Shown in pieces: positions 34,710 to 49,320 of a DNA stretch of 64,000 bases. The stretch lies in assembly GCF_031877795.1 (NCBI RefSeq), contig NC_133971.1, forward strand, positions 8,843,973 through 8,907,972, given 5' to 3'. Source of the stretch: Strix aluco. Taxonomy: Eukaryota > Chordata > Aves > Strigiformes > Strigidae. Numbering within the stretch: position 1 is the first letter of the stretch; each line of letters starts with the position of its first letter. Under the pieces are notes generated by a model. It was not told where the DNA came from. It ran no database searches and saw only the letters and a list, made by a program, of their open reading frames with translations. The position numbers and the translations under genes are program-made.

Positions 34710-36325
34710 GCTCTCTACAAATTGAATTGCCACATTTGTGAAGGATCAGGTAGGAGAGGGGAATGCACAGTTGCAAAGGAGTAGCCTTGTCTTTCTTAGA
34801 GATTTAAACCTGACAGAGACAAGTAGAAGAACCAAGTATGACAGGGCTCTGTATATAATGTACCTCGTGGAAATGTAAATCTCCTTAGACAAACGCATCT
34901 CATCTTGCTTGTAAACAAGAGGTGGTTGGACAGGACAAGCAAGGGTCAGCCAGTCCAACTGCCAGTGGCACAAGAGATCCTCGTCTCCAAGAATGCTCAG
35001 ATACATCCCTGATACAAGGAGACAGATGATTTGGCTTTTTCCAACCTTTTTCTCCCCTAAGGAGCCAGAACCCTTCTAGGGATCCATAAAAGATCCTGCC
35101 CTAATAATGACAACAATCAGGGCACAGGGACAGGCCAGGTGACAGTTTTGGTGCTGTCCTCCTCACTGAAGGGGGTCAGAGCAGGGAGAGAGCTGAGAAG
35201 GTGAGAAAACGTTCAGACCTACCCCCCCACCACCAGAGAACCAGAGATACAGCGCTCACTCACCGAAGCAGCAGGAGCTTTGTTTTAGAAGTTTCAGTTC
35301 ATGCTGAATACGAACTAACCAACCTGCTCAGCCAGCACAGACTGAGATCAGGTATTTAAGGCTTAAGAAGGTGGGGTTGTTCAAACTCCCGTGATGTGCC
35401 CAGGGATTTCTCCCTAGGAGATATTCCCGTGGAGATGGTAAAAGAGAGGTAGGGAAACTCTCCTATTGCTTAAAAAGGCCCCTTCTCTCCCACCCTGGTT
35501 TCAAGCCATAGTTCACTTGATCGCTTCCCACTAATTGTACTACAGCAACCCAAGGAGAGCCTGGCTGGTGTGATTTACAGCTCCCTGCAAACTGCAGGCA
35601 AAGTGGCTTTGGGAGTATGGCAAGAAGAAGAGCAGAGAGACCTGCTCTTGCTCGGGTGGCCCAGCCAGTGTCCCACACCAGCACAGGGGGGATGACTGCA
35701 GCTCCATGACAGGATGGGTGTGCTCCACATTTTTGATGGGTTTGCCCCAAATGGTGTTTGTGCACCTATTCTTCCATTCTCTGTCCATCCTCAACATTAT
35801 TTTGGAATGGGATGAGAGCAATAGGCATCTTTAATGAACTCGCTGAGCTAATGACTACACCATTAACATGTTGGTGTATCTGAAGATACAGCTAATACTG
35901 GAAAAGAAAACTCAAGTTCAAAGAGGATTTGCTTTTTAAACAGTCCACATAAATTTAGGATCTGTACCATTCATACACATTTTTATTGATTCAAACCATT
36001 GTGGAGCTTGAATGATCAGGAAGGGGCTTTCATTTGGTCATCAATGAAGGTGTAAATGCCTGAAGCTTGCTAGCAAAGGACCCTTCAAATTCTTAAGTCT
36101 TCCTATGGTTAGGACAACTTTTCAACAAAATTATGTAAGACAGAAGGAAAAGCCAAATATTGCTGCACACCCAGAGCCATGGGGACCATTAGTAAATTTT
36201 CAGTTGTACTTTATTCAGAGGACTAGATGCTGTAATTTTGTATATATCCTTGTCATTTGAGAGATGTTCTCAGGACACAAGCCTGTCCTTGTAAACATGC
36301 AGATGAAAGAACTGTTGCAAAAACA
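34710..36325. other. No recognisable gene
   Basis: No gene or named repeat supported. Short frames only. Confidence 0.4.
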
Positions 36326-36327
36326 AA

Positions 36328-36570
36328 TTGCAGAGAGAACTCCTTCCCCTACCACTAGATAGCAACAAGAGAAGCCATTTTACTGGGCAAGTAATACAGA
36401 AAAATTGTGCAGCCCTACAACTACAACCAAAGTGTCCTTGTGTCTATCACCCCCAATCCAGTGGGGCTGTAGAGAGGAAAAACTCTAATTTTAAAACCAA
36501 ATCAGAAAAAAAAAATGGTGCAGAGACTGGCCTGAGATATCTGGATGTGTTTGTCTCTCCACTGACGTAG
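36328..36570 (+). pseudogene. Endogenous retrovirus integrase scrap
   Basis: An 80-codon plus-strand frame includes SHFTGQVIQ, CPCVYHPQSSGAVERKN and AETGLRYLDV, which are the catalytic-core strand after the second Asp and the catalytic-Glu segment (PxSxGxVER) of gammaretrovirus-like integrases. No other part of the provirus is seen around it. It is a fragment, not a functional gene. Confidence 0.7.
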
Positions 36571-37033
36571 ACGACAAGCATTGTGAATAGAAAACATGAG
36601 CTGCCACCTCACGAGATTTTAATGGGCAGACCCACATGACTGACTCACACAGCACCCTTTCCTCTCACACAGTCAAAACTAACAGATAATGCTCTTCTAA
36701 AATAACAAAGAAGTGCTTGGCCTAATGACTCTCACCCTGGGCTGGCCACTGACCAACCAGGTCCTGCCTGCAAATCCCGGCATTGCCCAGGCAAAGGCTG
36801 CCAGGCGGGGGAGGCGTCATCCAGCCGCAGGCAGGCCACACTGCCTGCTCCCACCACGCGCCCCTCGCAGGAGACCTCTGCAAGGTGTTGGGAGTGAGGC
36901 TGAGACACACTCATGGGCACGCGTTGCAGGAGACCAACCTGGAGTAACATGGAAATGTCGAAGACAACAACAAGAAGCGGTATTTTCATTTTAATCCTGA
37001 TGCCGTGTGCCTGAAAGGGCAGAAGACCCGAGG

Positions 37034-37110
37034 TGACATCACCAAGTGGTGGAGGCCGACGTCACCAAGCGGTGGACTGTGATGTCAGCGAGTCACAGAC
37101 TGTGACCTCA
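37034..37110 (+). promoter_or_regulatory. Array of four CRE-like octamers at 23-bp spacing
   Basis: TGACATCA (37034), CGACGTCA (37057), TGATGTCA (37080) and TGACCTCA (37103) start exactly 23 bp apart; the intervening 15 bp are also related (CCAAGTGGTGGAGGC, CCAAGCGGTGGACTG). The second is one base from the CRE palindrome TGACGTCA. The array is upstream of the Topors-like ORF (ATG at 37569). Copy 1 has three units. The TATA-like box of copy 1 is replaced here by CTTCTCTTCAG. Use as an activator site is inference. Confidence 0.6.
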
Positions 37111-37568
37111 CGTCCCTCTCTGCTTCTCTTCAGCTGGCAGCAGAGCCCGGCCCAGTCTGGCTCATGCCTGGACTCCTGCCGAGCATGCCTGCGAGGTCTG
37201 GAGGGTCGAGCGAGGCTGCTCCTGGTGGTGCTTTGGGGGCTGCTGTCAGCAGCTCTCGGTGCCCATCCCGGAGCCATCCCCTGGGTTTCCCCAGCCCTGC
37301 CTGGGTCAGGCAGCTGGGCACCACTGGGTGCTTGTGGCAGTGGAGGTGAGCTGTGCAGGGAAGCGTCCCCCTGGGGTGGGCGAAGGGGGTCGGGAAGCTG
37401 GAGGGTGTCCTTCGTGAGGGGCCTGGGCATTTCTTCCTCCCCTCCATTCCCCTCTCCTCCACGGGACAGTGAGTGACCGGGGCCTCTCTGCATTTTGCAG
37501 CCAGCGTGTGACGCCAGCAAGGGGAAGCAGCTCCTCGGCTCTCCCCAAACCTGCTGCAGAGCACGGAC

Positions 37569-38633
37569 ATGGCCGCTGGGAGAGAGTCGATCTGCCCCAT
37601 CTGCCAGGATGCTCTGAAGGACGTCGCCTTTGTGCAGCCATGCCAACACCAGTTCTGCCTGGGCTGTGTGCTGCGGTGGGCAAAAAGGACATTGAGCTGC
37701 CCACTCTGCAGAGGCCTGATGGAGAAGGTCAGGTTTTCTGTGAGGGGAAGAGATGATTACCTAGAGCAGGTCATCACGCTCCCCGCACAGCCATCAGTGG
37801 CCAGCAGCCAGGCAGGCAGAGCTCCCGGCCACGTGGCAAACGGCAGCCCCCATCGCCCTGCGGCATCCCCTCCGTCCTATCTGCAGAGAAGGCCGTTCCT
37901 GGAAGAGCAGGGGGCTGTGGGGACAGACGAGAGGGCTACCGTGGCTGGCGTCCTGCCTGAGGACTGGGCATTGCTTTTCCAAGAAAACCGTCATCTTCTT
38001 TCCCCTGCACTGCCCTGGCTGCACCAGGAGCTGGAGAGAATCTATGAGGAACAGTGGTGGCTGGCAGTGACAACAGAAAAGCTGGTCCTGCACGCCCTGT
38101 GTATCTGTGGTCTGGATGAAGAGCCCATTGTCCAGCTGCTGCAGCACAGCCTCCAGGAACACACGGCACTGCTGGTGCACGGCCTCATCGATGTCATCGT
38201 GCGCCAGTGCAGCCATAAGGCCTGGAGGATGCTGATCTCCTACGCTGCCAGGAGGGAGCACAACAGCCCCGCATCCAGCCCCAGCCCCACCACCTCCCGG
38301 GAGGTGTCTCCTGACTCCAGCCAGACCTCCCCCAGCATCCCTGGAATCTGTGAAGGGGAGGAGGAAGTGAGCACCTTGGAAGCTGCCCTCCACGGGGGTC
38401 CCAGCCACCCTCCATCTGCTCCTGTTCTGGCAGAGCAGGAGCAGCCCCAGGAGGAGTTGGGGCAGGCGGCGGTGGCAGATCTCTCTGCCCGGGGCTGCAG
38501 CCACAGCCCCTCCTCCCCCAACCACGGCAGGGACCGCTCAACTGGGGGGTCCCGGCGTCCCCCGAAGAGGAGGGCCCCCGGCCCCCAGGACTCTCCACAG
38601 CCCTGCAAGAGGCCGCCCCACCGGCAGCACTAG
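37569..38633 (+). CDS. Topors-like RING finger E3 ubiquitin ligase, copy 2
   Basis: An intact 354-codon frame, the same length as copy 1. All eight zinc ligands of the C3HC4 RING (C9 to C47) are present; residue 42 inside the RING is Leu instead of Ser. The post-[16 protein letters not shown] block and the helical central domain are identical to copy 1 over long stretches; about 21 replacements are concentrated in the linker (residues about 90-135) and the Ser-rich segment (about 245-270). A splice-acceptor-like TTTTGCAG precedes the ATG by about 70 bp, so a 5' non-coding exon is likely. Poly(A) signal AATAAA at 38669. Both copies being open argues that both are or recently were functional. 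Confidence 0.88.
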   Translation: MAAGRESICPICQDALKDVAFVQPCQHQFCLGCVLRWAKRTLSCPLCRGLMEKVRFSVRGRDDYLEQVITLPAQPSVASSQAGRAPGHVANGSPHRPAASPPSYLQRRPFLEEQGAVGTDERATVAGVLPEDWALLFQENRHLLSPALPWLHQELERIYEEQWWLAVTTEKLVLHALCICGLDEEPIVQLLQHSLQEHTALLVHGLIDVIVRQCSHKAWRMLISYAARREHNSPASSPSPTTSREVSPDSSQTSPSIPGICEGEEEVSTLEAALHGGPSHPPSAPVLAEQEQPQEELGQAAVADLSARGCSHSPSSPNHGRDRSTGGSRRPPKRRAPGPQDSPQPCKRPPHRQH

Positions 38634-38668
38634 CAGGGCTGCAGCACGTCTTTTTTCAAGGAAAAGAC

Positions 38669-38674
38669 AATAAA
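38669..38674 (+). terminator. Poly(A) signal of Topors-like copy 2
   Basis: AATAAA lies 36 bp after the stop codon, in identical context to the signal at 22551-22546 of copy 1. Confidence 0.7.
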
Positions 38675-38859
38675 TTGCTATTTCTCTGACCCCATCTCTG
38701 GGTGCTGCTTTCTCCCCCTTCTCCTGGTGCCTCTCCCTGTCCCACCTGCCCCACTCTGGGTGACACCCACCTGCTGGGGGGCACGGCCATGGGCCTCCGG
38801 AGCCCCACGGCCATGTCTGTAGTGCCTCCTCGCACAGGAGAGAGGTGAGAACTCTTGCC

Positions 38860-42551
<3,692 letters not shown>

Positions 42552-43790
42552 CGCTGCCAATGGCATGTGCCAGCTGCAAGAACGGAGGGCTCGCTGCCAC
42601 AGAGTGCCTGCAGGGCTCATGTTGCCCATGGTGTCCTTGGCAACAAGGCTGATGTCACAGGGTCACAGCTGGTTCCAGGTACTGGGCACAGTGGCCTCTC
42701 GGTAGGGGGCCACAACATGGGGGCTTCCAAGCAGGAGGGGAAGCAGAAGCTGGGATCGGTCACCCCCGACAGAGCCCCGCTGAATGCTCTGCTTGCGGGA
42801 TGGGGTGTGCAGGCCCTGTGACAGGCAGCAGTGCCTGTCTCTGAGCACTGCCTGCTAATGGCTAGCAGGAAAAAACCCACTGTGGCACCACAGCCTCTTT
42901 GGAATGTTCACTGCCACCCTGCTCTCTGCAACCCTTTGCCACCGGGTCCTTCCCAAAAAACATACACCAGAGAACATAAGTCCTACAGGCAGTATGCACA
43001 TTTGGGTGTTGCAGAGCCAATCTGGTTACAGCCGCGGCAGGCAAGCAGTGATGTGCCAGCCCAAGCAGATCCAAGTAGTGTCAGCCTTCCCGCACAAAGC
43101 GCTGTGCAGCACAGATGCAGCACTGTCCACACTGGCCATGTCAGCCCCAGCGACAGTCTCTGGCAGGCTTCCTGTCCTTGCTGTCTGTGAGTTCTTTTGC
43201 TGTTCTGGGCCAGCACCGACAAGGGCAGTTGTGGCACCTGGTACGTGTGGCCAAGGACATGCAACTGCAAGCCCTGAACAGAGAAGGTTGCTCCTGCTCT
43301 CAGCTCCACATGCCATTGTCCATGGCTTTGGTACATCCTGAATTGGCCACAGCTCGTCAGTCTGCCTTCTGCAGCCGTACGGTGGAGCCGTGCTCATGTG
43401 CTGGAGTAGGGCAGTCACGGGAGAGAAGCAGGAGCCAGCCGCGTGCGTTGCATTTGTCAAGCAGGGCTGGGTCCCTGGAGGCCGTGGCTTGAAGAGTGGC
43501 AGCCTCAAAGCTCATGAAAGGTGTGGGAGCTTCCTGCTGGCATCCTGGCTTGTGTGGATAGACATAAGACACACAGCTGAGCGCCCAAACTGGTCCCTAG
43601 GATGCCAGGGAAGGCTCTGTCTGAATATGGAACAGCTGCTCTCAGGGCCCTTGAGGTGTAGCACGGCTTCAGAGGCACCAGGACTGGCCCCCAAACTGGA
43701 CTCAAGGCTGCTTCGGTTTCTGAACATTGACCTGAAAGTGGTGCCCCAAATCTGCTTAGAGCAGGCAGAGACCTGCTACACCACTTTGAT
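42552..43790. other. No recognisable gene
   Basis: Upstream of the acrosin-like gene. No promoter-like array comparable to the Topors-like one was noticed and no coding region could be supported. Confidence 0.4.
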
Positions 43791-45341
43791 GCACACAAGT
43801 CTGTGGGACCGGATGGGTTACACCCAAGGGTGCTGAGGGAGTTGGCAGATGTGCATGCCAAGCCACTTTCCATGACTTACCTGAAGTCATGGCTAACTGG
43901 GGAGGTCCCATTGGACTGGAGGGTGGCAAATGTGACACCCATCTACAAGAAAGGCAGGAAGGAGGATCCAGGAAACTATAGACCTGTCAGTCTGACCTCG
44001 GTGCCAGGGAAGGTCATGGAGCAGGTCATCTCGAGTGCCATTAAAAGTCATATAATGGACAACCAGGGGATCAGGCCTAGTCAGCATGGGTTTATGAAAG
44101 GCAGGTCCTGCCTGACAAACCTGATCTCCTTCTACGACAGGGCGACCCGTTTATTGGATGAGGGAAAGGCTGTGGACGTTGTCTACCTTGACTTTAGTAA
44201 GGCCTTTGACACCATTTCCCACAGCATTCTCCTGGCGAAACTGGCTACTCGCGGCTTGGATGGGCACACACTTTGCTGGGTAAAAAACTGGCTGGATGGC
44301 CGGGCCCAAAGAGTTGTGGTGAATGGAGTTAAATCCAGTTGGCAGCTGGTCATGAGTGGTGTCCCCCAGGGCTCGATTTTGGGGCCACTCCTGTTTAACA
44401 TCTTTATTGATGATCTAGACGAGGGGATCGAGTGCACCCTCAGTAAGTTTGCAGATGACACCAAGTTGGGTGGGAGTGTTGATCTGCTCAAGGGTAGGGA
44501 GGGTCTGCAGAGAGACCTGGACAGGCTGGAGCGATGGGCTGAGGCCAACTGTAGGAGTTTCAATAAGGCCAAATGCCAGGTGCTGCACTTGGGCCACAAC
44601 AACCCCCAGCAGCGCTACAGGCTTGGGGAGGAGTGGCTGGAGAGCTGCCAGTCAGTGAGGGACCTGGGGGTGTTGATTGACAGCCGGCTGAACAGGAGCC
44701 AGCAGTGTGCCCAGGTGGCCAAGAAGGCCAATGGCATCCTGGCTTGCATCAGAAATAGTGTGGCCAGCAGGGACAGGGAAGGGATATTGCCCCTGTACTC
44801 GGCACTGGTGAGGCCGCACCTCGAATACTGTGTTCAGTTTTGGGCCCCTCACTACAAAAATGACGTTGAATGACTTGAGCGTGTCCAAAGAAGGACAACG
44901 AAGCTGGTGAAGGGTCTGGAGCACAGGTCATATGAGGAGCGGCTGAGGGAACTGGAGGCGTTTATTCTGGAGAAGAGGAGGCTGAGGGGAGACCTCATCG
45001 CCCTCTACAACTACCTGAAAGGAGGTTGCAGAGAGCTGGGGATGAGCCTCTTTAACCAAGTAACAAGCAATAGGACAAGAGGTAATGGCCTCAAGTTGCA
45101 CCAGGGAAGGTTTAGACTGGATATTAGGAAGTATTTCTTTACAGAACGGGTTGTTAGGCATTGCAATGGGCTGCCCAGGGAGGTGGTGGCGTCCCATCCC
45201 TGGAGGTGTTTAAGAGTCGGGTTGACTTAGCGCTGAGGGATATGGTGTAGTTGAACTGTCAGTGTTAGGTCAATGGTTGGACTGGATGATCTTCAAGGTC
45301 TTTTCCAACCTAGATGATTCTGTGATTCTGTGATTCTGTGA
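43790..45341 (+). mobile_element. CR1 LINE with nearly intact reverse transcriptase
   Basis: CR1 retrotransposes by target-primed reverse transcription. An open frame 43803-44870 encodes the RT domain in order: [82 protein letters not shown] and catalytic FADDTKLGG (44448-44474). A single TGA at 44871 interrupts it; the frame then resumes with [17 protein letters not shown] and [20 protein letters not shown] and is shifted once near 45190. The tail has three ATTCTGTG octamers (about 45317-45341). The endonuclease domain is missing. It is the youngest CR1 in the window by integrity. Confidence 0.92.
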
Positions 45342-45364
45342 AGGCGGCCTGAGAGAAGGCATCT

Positions 45365-45703
45365 TGTCGGGGGAGGCAGCGGGTCTACCTCTAGTCTAAT
45401 TGAAGAAGAATTTAAGCTTGACGAGATTCCAGTGTATCCATGAGAGGCCGGAAAGTCCCGAGAAGTGCCATGGAAACAAGATTAGAGAAATAAGATAAGA
45501 AGAACTGTCCTGATGATTCAGCCGAGAAACTAACACCCAATCATGAACTCTTAGTTACTAAAGTAAACCAATCCTGTATGAACACCTACTTTGAAGGTTA
45601 TAAAAAGGCTTGTTAGAACAATAAAGTAGCCTCTGTAGCCATTGTGGCCATTTTGGTCATTTTACACAATCTGATGTTTGTCGTGTCCGTCTCTACTGTG
45701 ACA
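45365..45703 (+). mobile_element. Solo LTR, 6-bp target duplication
   Basis: The block starts TGTCGGGGGAGG and ends CTACTGTGACA (339 bp), flanked by GCATCT at 45359-45364 and 45704-45709. A TATA box (TTATAAAAAGG, about 45598) and AATAAA (45620) are in LTR order. It lies 24 bp past the CR1 tail. The 6-bp duplication suggests a class II element. Confidence 0.85.
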
Positions 45704-45709
45704 GCATCT

Positions 45710-47175
45710 TGTCTTTTGTGGATACTCTGCTATTCCAGCACCAGATTTTGCAGATGGTTAAGGGAGAATGATGTGGGAGATGGCCACACTTCACAGATAA
45801 TTGGAGGAAGAGATGGGGTCATTTTAGGGAGAGGAATCTGGCAGGGACAGCAGTACCCAGGAAACCACATGAGGAATGCCATGGAAGTCCAAGGTGACCT
45901 AGCTAACAGCACCTGAAACACCAAATCTGTTCACAGATGGAGCAAACCTGGGAGCAAGGGGTAAAAACAACCAGGGGTGGGTCCCTTGTGGGAGAGGAGA
46001 TAAGGGCGGAGAAAGGGAGGAGTCGAGGAAGATGAGGGGGATGTTAAGCACGGAAAATGGAGAGAAGGGGGGATCAAGGAGCTACTCACACATAAGCAAA
46101 CAGCTGGTTGGTTTGGCTGTTGGACTGAGCCCTGCACCTAATCACTACAGTCCATCTTACCTTCTCTTTGAGAGTGATTCCAAACCCTTTTCTGTGCAGC
46201 CCTGCTCTGTACCCGGTGCGGGAGGGGGTGATTCCAGAAGCCTGGCTGCTAGCAATGGCAGAAGGGAAGCTGGCCTAGCTCATGAGCAAGAGGAGAGAGA
46301 CCCTTTCAGTCATGTGGATGGCATGTGCTTGCAGCCCCCCTGATTGATCAGCCCCAGCATCCCTGACAGACCTTACAAGAGGACCAGGCCTGCCAACCAC
46401 CGGCCACATTTCCACCTCCCGGAGTCATGAAGGACCTGGAGGTGCTCAAGCATGCATACCCTGAGCTGCTTCCCACCTAGGCATGTCCACTCTGCACTGG
46501 CGGCACAAGGTCCTGCCTCTGAGGCTGCCAGGACCATCCATCCCAACCTCCTCTTGCTGCGCTCCTGGCCCCTGGCAAGTGATGGTGCTGCAGTTCCCAG
46601 CTCTGTTCCCACCCAGGGGTGAACCGCACGTCTCCAGCTGAGCTGGGATCTCTGGACACTGTGGCGTGCCCTTTGCTGCTTCTTCACCATGGTTTTAAGG
46701 GAGCTGTTGTGGCTCTGGAGATGATGCTGTGTCATGGTCCCACCCTGACCAAGTCCAGCTTTCTGTCAAGAGGCCTCAGCTTGGACATGCAGTACAGAGC
46801 ACAGGCTCCACTGACCTGCACTCTTAGCAGGGCTGGTCATCTCTCTAACCCACAGCTGGCTACCCCAGCACTCTGTTAGCCAGAGATGTCACTGGGCCAA
46901 AACTGCAGGGTAGCTCTAGGGCTGAGCTTGATTAGTTGGGGGCGGAGGGGGTGTCTGGTGGGTTTGGGATAGGGTTCCAGTGTGGAGCAACTGAAGGGGA
47001 TGAAGCAGCAAGAGGCTGGGAGCAGTGGCAGCAGGAAGGCTGAGGAGTGCAGTCCATGGGAGTGTGTGTGTTGCTGTGCAGCCAGTGAGTGTCTGTGTGT
47101 GTGTGTTGGTGTGCATTCAGGGTGTGCGGGTGTGTTTGTTGTCCCAAAACTGGGTTCATTCACCTGGTGTGCAAT
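45710..47175. other. No recognisable gene; TG-rich stretch near 47060-47145
   Basis: No coding region supported. Near the right end a degenerate GTGTGTGT-rich tract (about 47060-47145) precedes the inverted gag remnant. Confidence 0.4.
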
Positions 47176-47179
47176 CACC

Positions 47180-49320
47180 TGATCAACATGCTGATTGTTG
47201 CTTCCAGACAATTTTCATTAGTATCAGCTCCTACCAGTCCATCATTCCCCAGCTTTACTGGAACCAGGGGATCTGCTGGGGATGCTTTAATATCCTCCCC
47301 CTGTCCCCTTCATTCATTATCCAAATCCTCCAACATTGTAAGGTTGTCGTTCCTCATCTGTTCTCCTCTCCGTTTTCTTTCTTTACTTGGACATTCATTT
47401 GTCCAGTGTCCTTCCTGCCTGCAAATAGCACACTGATTCAAGCCCCGAGGAGGGCCTTTTCATGCTCCGTATCCCGGTCTTGCTTCAGGACCCCCTCTAC
47501 CCCTTCCCCCACAACCTCCTCTTCCTCATTGTCTCATCCCACCTCATCTGTCTACAATTGTTGCAGCTAAGAGAGAACCCTGCAGTTTCTTTTTTTGCTG
47601 TCCCTTCTTTTCCTTCTTTACCTCTCTATTATTATGTACCTTATAAGCAATTTCAATCAACTGGGAGACAGACATTCCCCCTGCTCCATCTACTTTCTGT
47701 AACTTTTTTCTTGTATCTTGCAATGGCCGACCTATAAACGACATGTTGAACACTTTCTCATTTTCCTCCTCTTCCGGATCTAAATCAGTCCATTTCTTAG
47801 CCACCTCACACAATCTCTCATAAAAAGCTGATGGACTTTCTTCAGCCTCTTGTCTAACTTCACACAGTTTAGACAGATTTCTCTGCTTTTTGGACCCCAT
47901 GCTGTACCCCATCAGCTGCTGGTATTGCTTCAATTTAGTTTTTCCTAGCCCAGTATTCGTGTCCCACTCCGGATCTTCTCTCAAAGGCAAATACTGACTA
48001 GGATCCTCCCACCTATTCCTTCTTCCTCCCTCTTCTTTCACCTTGTCTAGTACCATCCTTCTTTCTTCTGCAGTAAAAGAAGGTATTCAGTAAAGCCTGC
48101 ATGTCCCCCCAGTTAGTGTTGTGAGTCAGCATAATAGTTTCTAAAAGCTGAACATTCCATCAGGATTCTCTCTGTTCCAACACAGTGCTCCCAATTCAAC
48201 AAATCTGAAGTAGTAAAAGTGACGTGCACAAAGACTGGCATAGCGTCCATCCCGACAGCCTGTCTCAACGGTGCCTCTATCACTGGCTGAGAATGCCCTC
48301 TAGTCCTCCTTGAAATAGTGCTAAAATTCCCATTTCCCATTTGTCCTTTTTTTCTGATCTCTTTCTGAGCTCTCCTGACTGTCCTGGTTTTGGCTGGGAT
48401 AGAGTTCATTTTCTTCTTAGCAGCTCAAAGGGTGCCCTGTTTTGGATTCAGTATGAGATTCGGTACGTGAAGAATGCTGATAAAATGCTGATGTTTACGG
48501 TTGTTGTTAAGACATCAAGGACTCTCCAACTCCCCGTGTCCTGTCCTTGCACAGATGTACAAGAAGCTGAGAGGGGGCACAGCCAGAGCACTGGACTCAA
48601 ATTAGCCAATGGAATATTCCCTATCATGTAATGTCATGCTCAGTATATAAAGGGGGGGTGGCCAGGAAGGAGGGGGGTTCTCTCTTGCTTCCAGGATTGC
48701 AATTGCAGGATCTTGGTTTTGTGGGACCGCTAGCCGTGAATGGGCTGGGTATCAGTTGGCGAGTGGTGATTGCATTGTGCATTACCCATTTGTACTTTCT
48801 ACTATTGTTATTGTTTTATTTTATTACAGTTAGTTTCTAAACTGTTTTTTATCTCAACCTATGAGTCTCCCTTTATGCCTCCGGTTTCTTTACCAGTCCC
48901 CGGGCAGGGGGAGGATGAGCGAGCAGCTGTGTGGTGTTTGGCTGCTGGCCAAGTTCAAATCACAACCGAGTTCTTCCCCTTTGGCCACAGGGTTATATGG
49001 GGGAGAGGAAGAAGGGACTAACAACTGTACATCCTCTTGTTCAGCACAGCACAGCATACAGATGCTTGTTTCTTTCCCTTTTCCTCCGTACATGGCAGTA
49101 ACATACCTCATCCTAATCCACATTTTTCTGAGCATTAGGATCCCTATAGAAAGTCATAAAGGCATCAACGTAAGGCACTTTTTATCCCATTTTCCCAGTT
49201 GACAATAAAATAGCATCAGTGGTAATATGGTATTAAATTGCAAAGACCCATTTTCCAGCCACTGTTTATCACCATTTAGTTTGTAATTTGGCCACCACTG
49301 ATTACAATGGTGCCACTCCC
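47180..49320 (-). pseudogene. gag: Second endogenous retrovirus gag (MA, PPxY, CA, NC), split by an LTR
   Basis: On the minus strand: an MA-like region near 49280-49150 (WPNYKL then ENGSLQFNTILPLMLFY), a late-domain-like SSPPYNP near 49000, the CA start (APLRQAVGMDAMPVFVHV, near 48265), a long open CA C-terminal frame 48056-47544 (SPSAFYERLCEVAKKW; FIGRPLQDTRKKLQKVDG) and an uninterrupted CCHC knuckle (CAIC....GHWTNEC, near 47435-47394). Frame changes and an LTR insertion (48380-48966) between PPxY and CA kill it. It is the same broad family as the gag at 18 kb but clearly diverged, so a separate insertion. Confidence 0.8.
48380..48966 (+). mobile_element. LTR (TGTCCTGG... family) inserted into gag
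   Basis: It starts TGTCCTGGTTTTGGCTGGGA at 48380, has TATATAAAGG near 48645 and a T-rich region after TTGCATTGTGCAT (48771), and ends near GTTCAAATCACAAC (48966). Length and landmarks match the interrupted LTR at 2194-3600 (reverse orientation) and the LTR at 24349-24707 in its first part. It splits the minus-strand gag. No target duplication could be recognised, so the right edge is approximate. Confidence 0.75.

Noticed and set aside
37469-37500. A GTGAGT donor just before the acceptor upstream of Topors-like copy 2
   Set aside because: It would give an intron of about 30 bp, too short for a vertebrate; another donor further upstream (near 37346) is more plausible but unproven.
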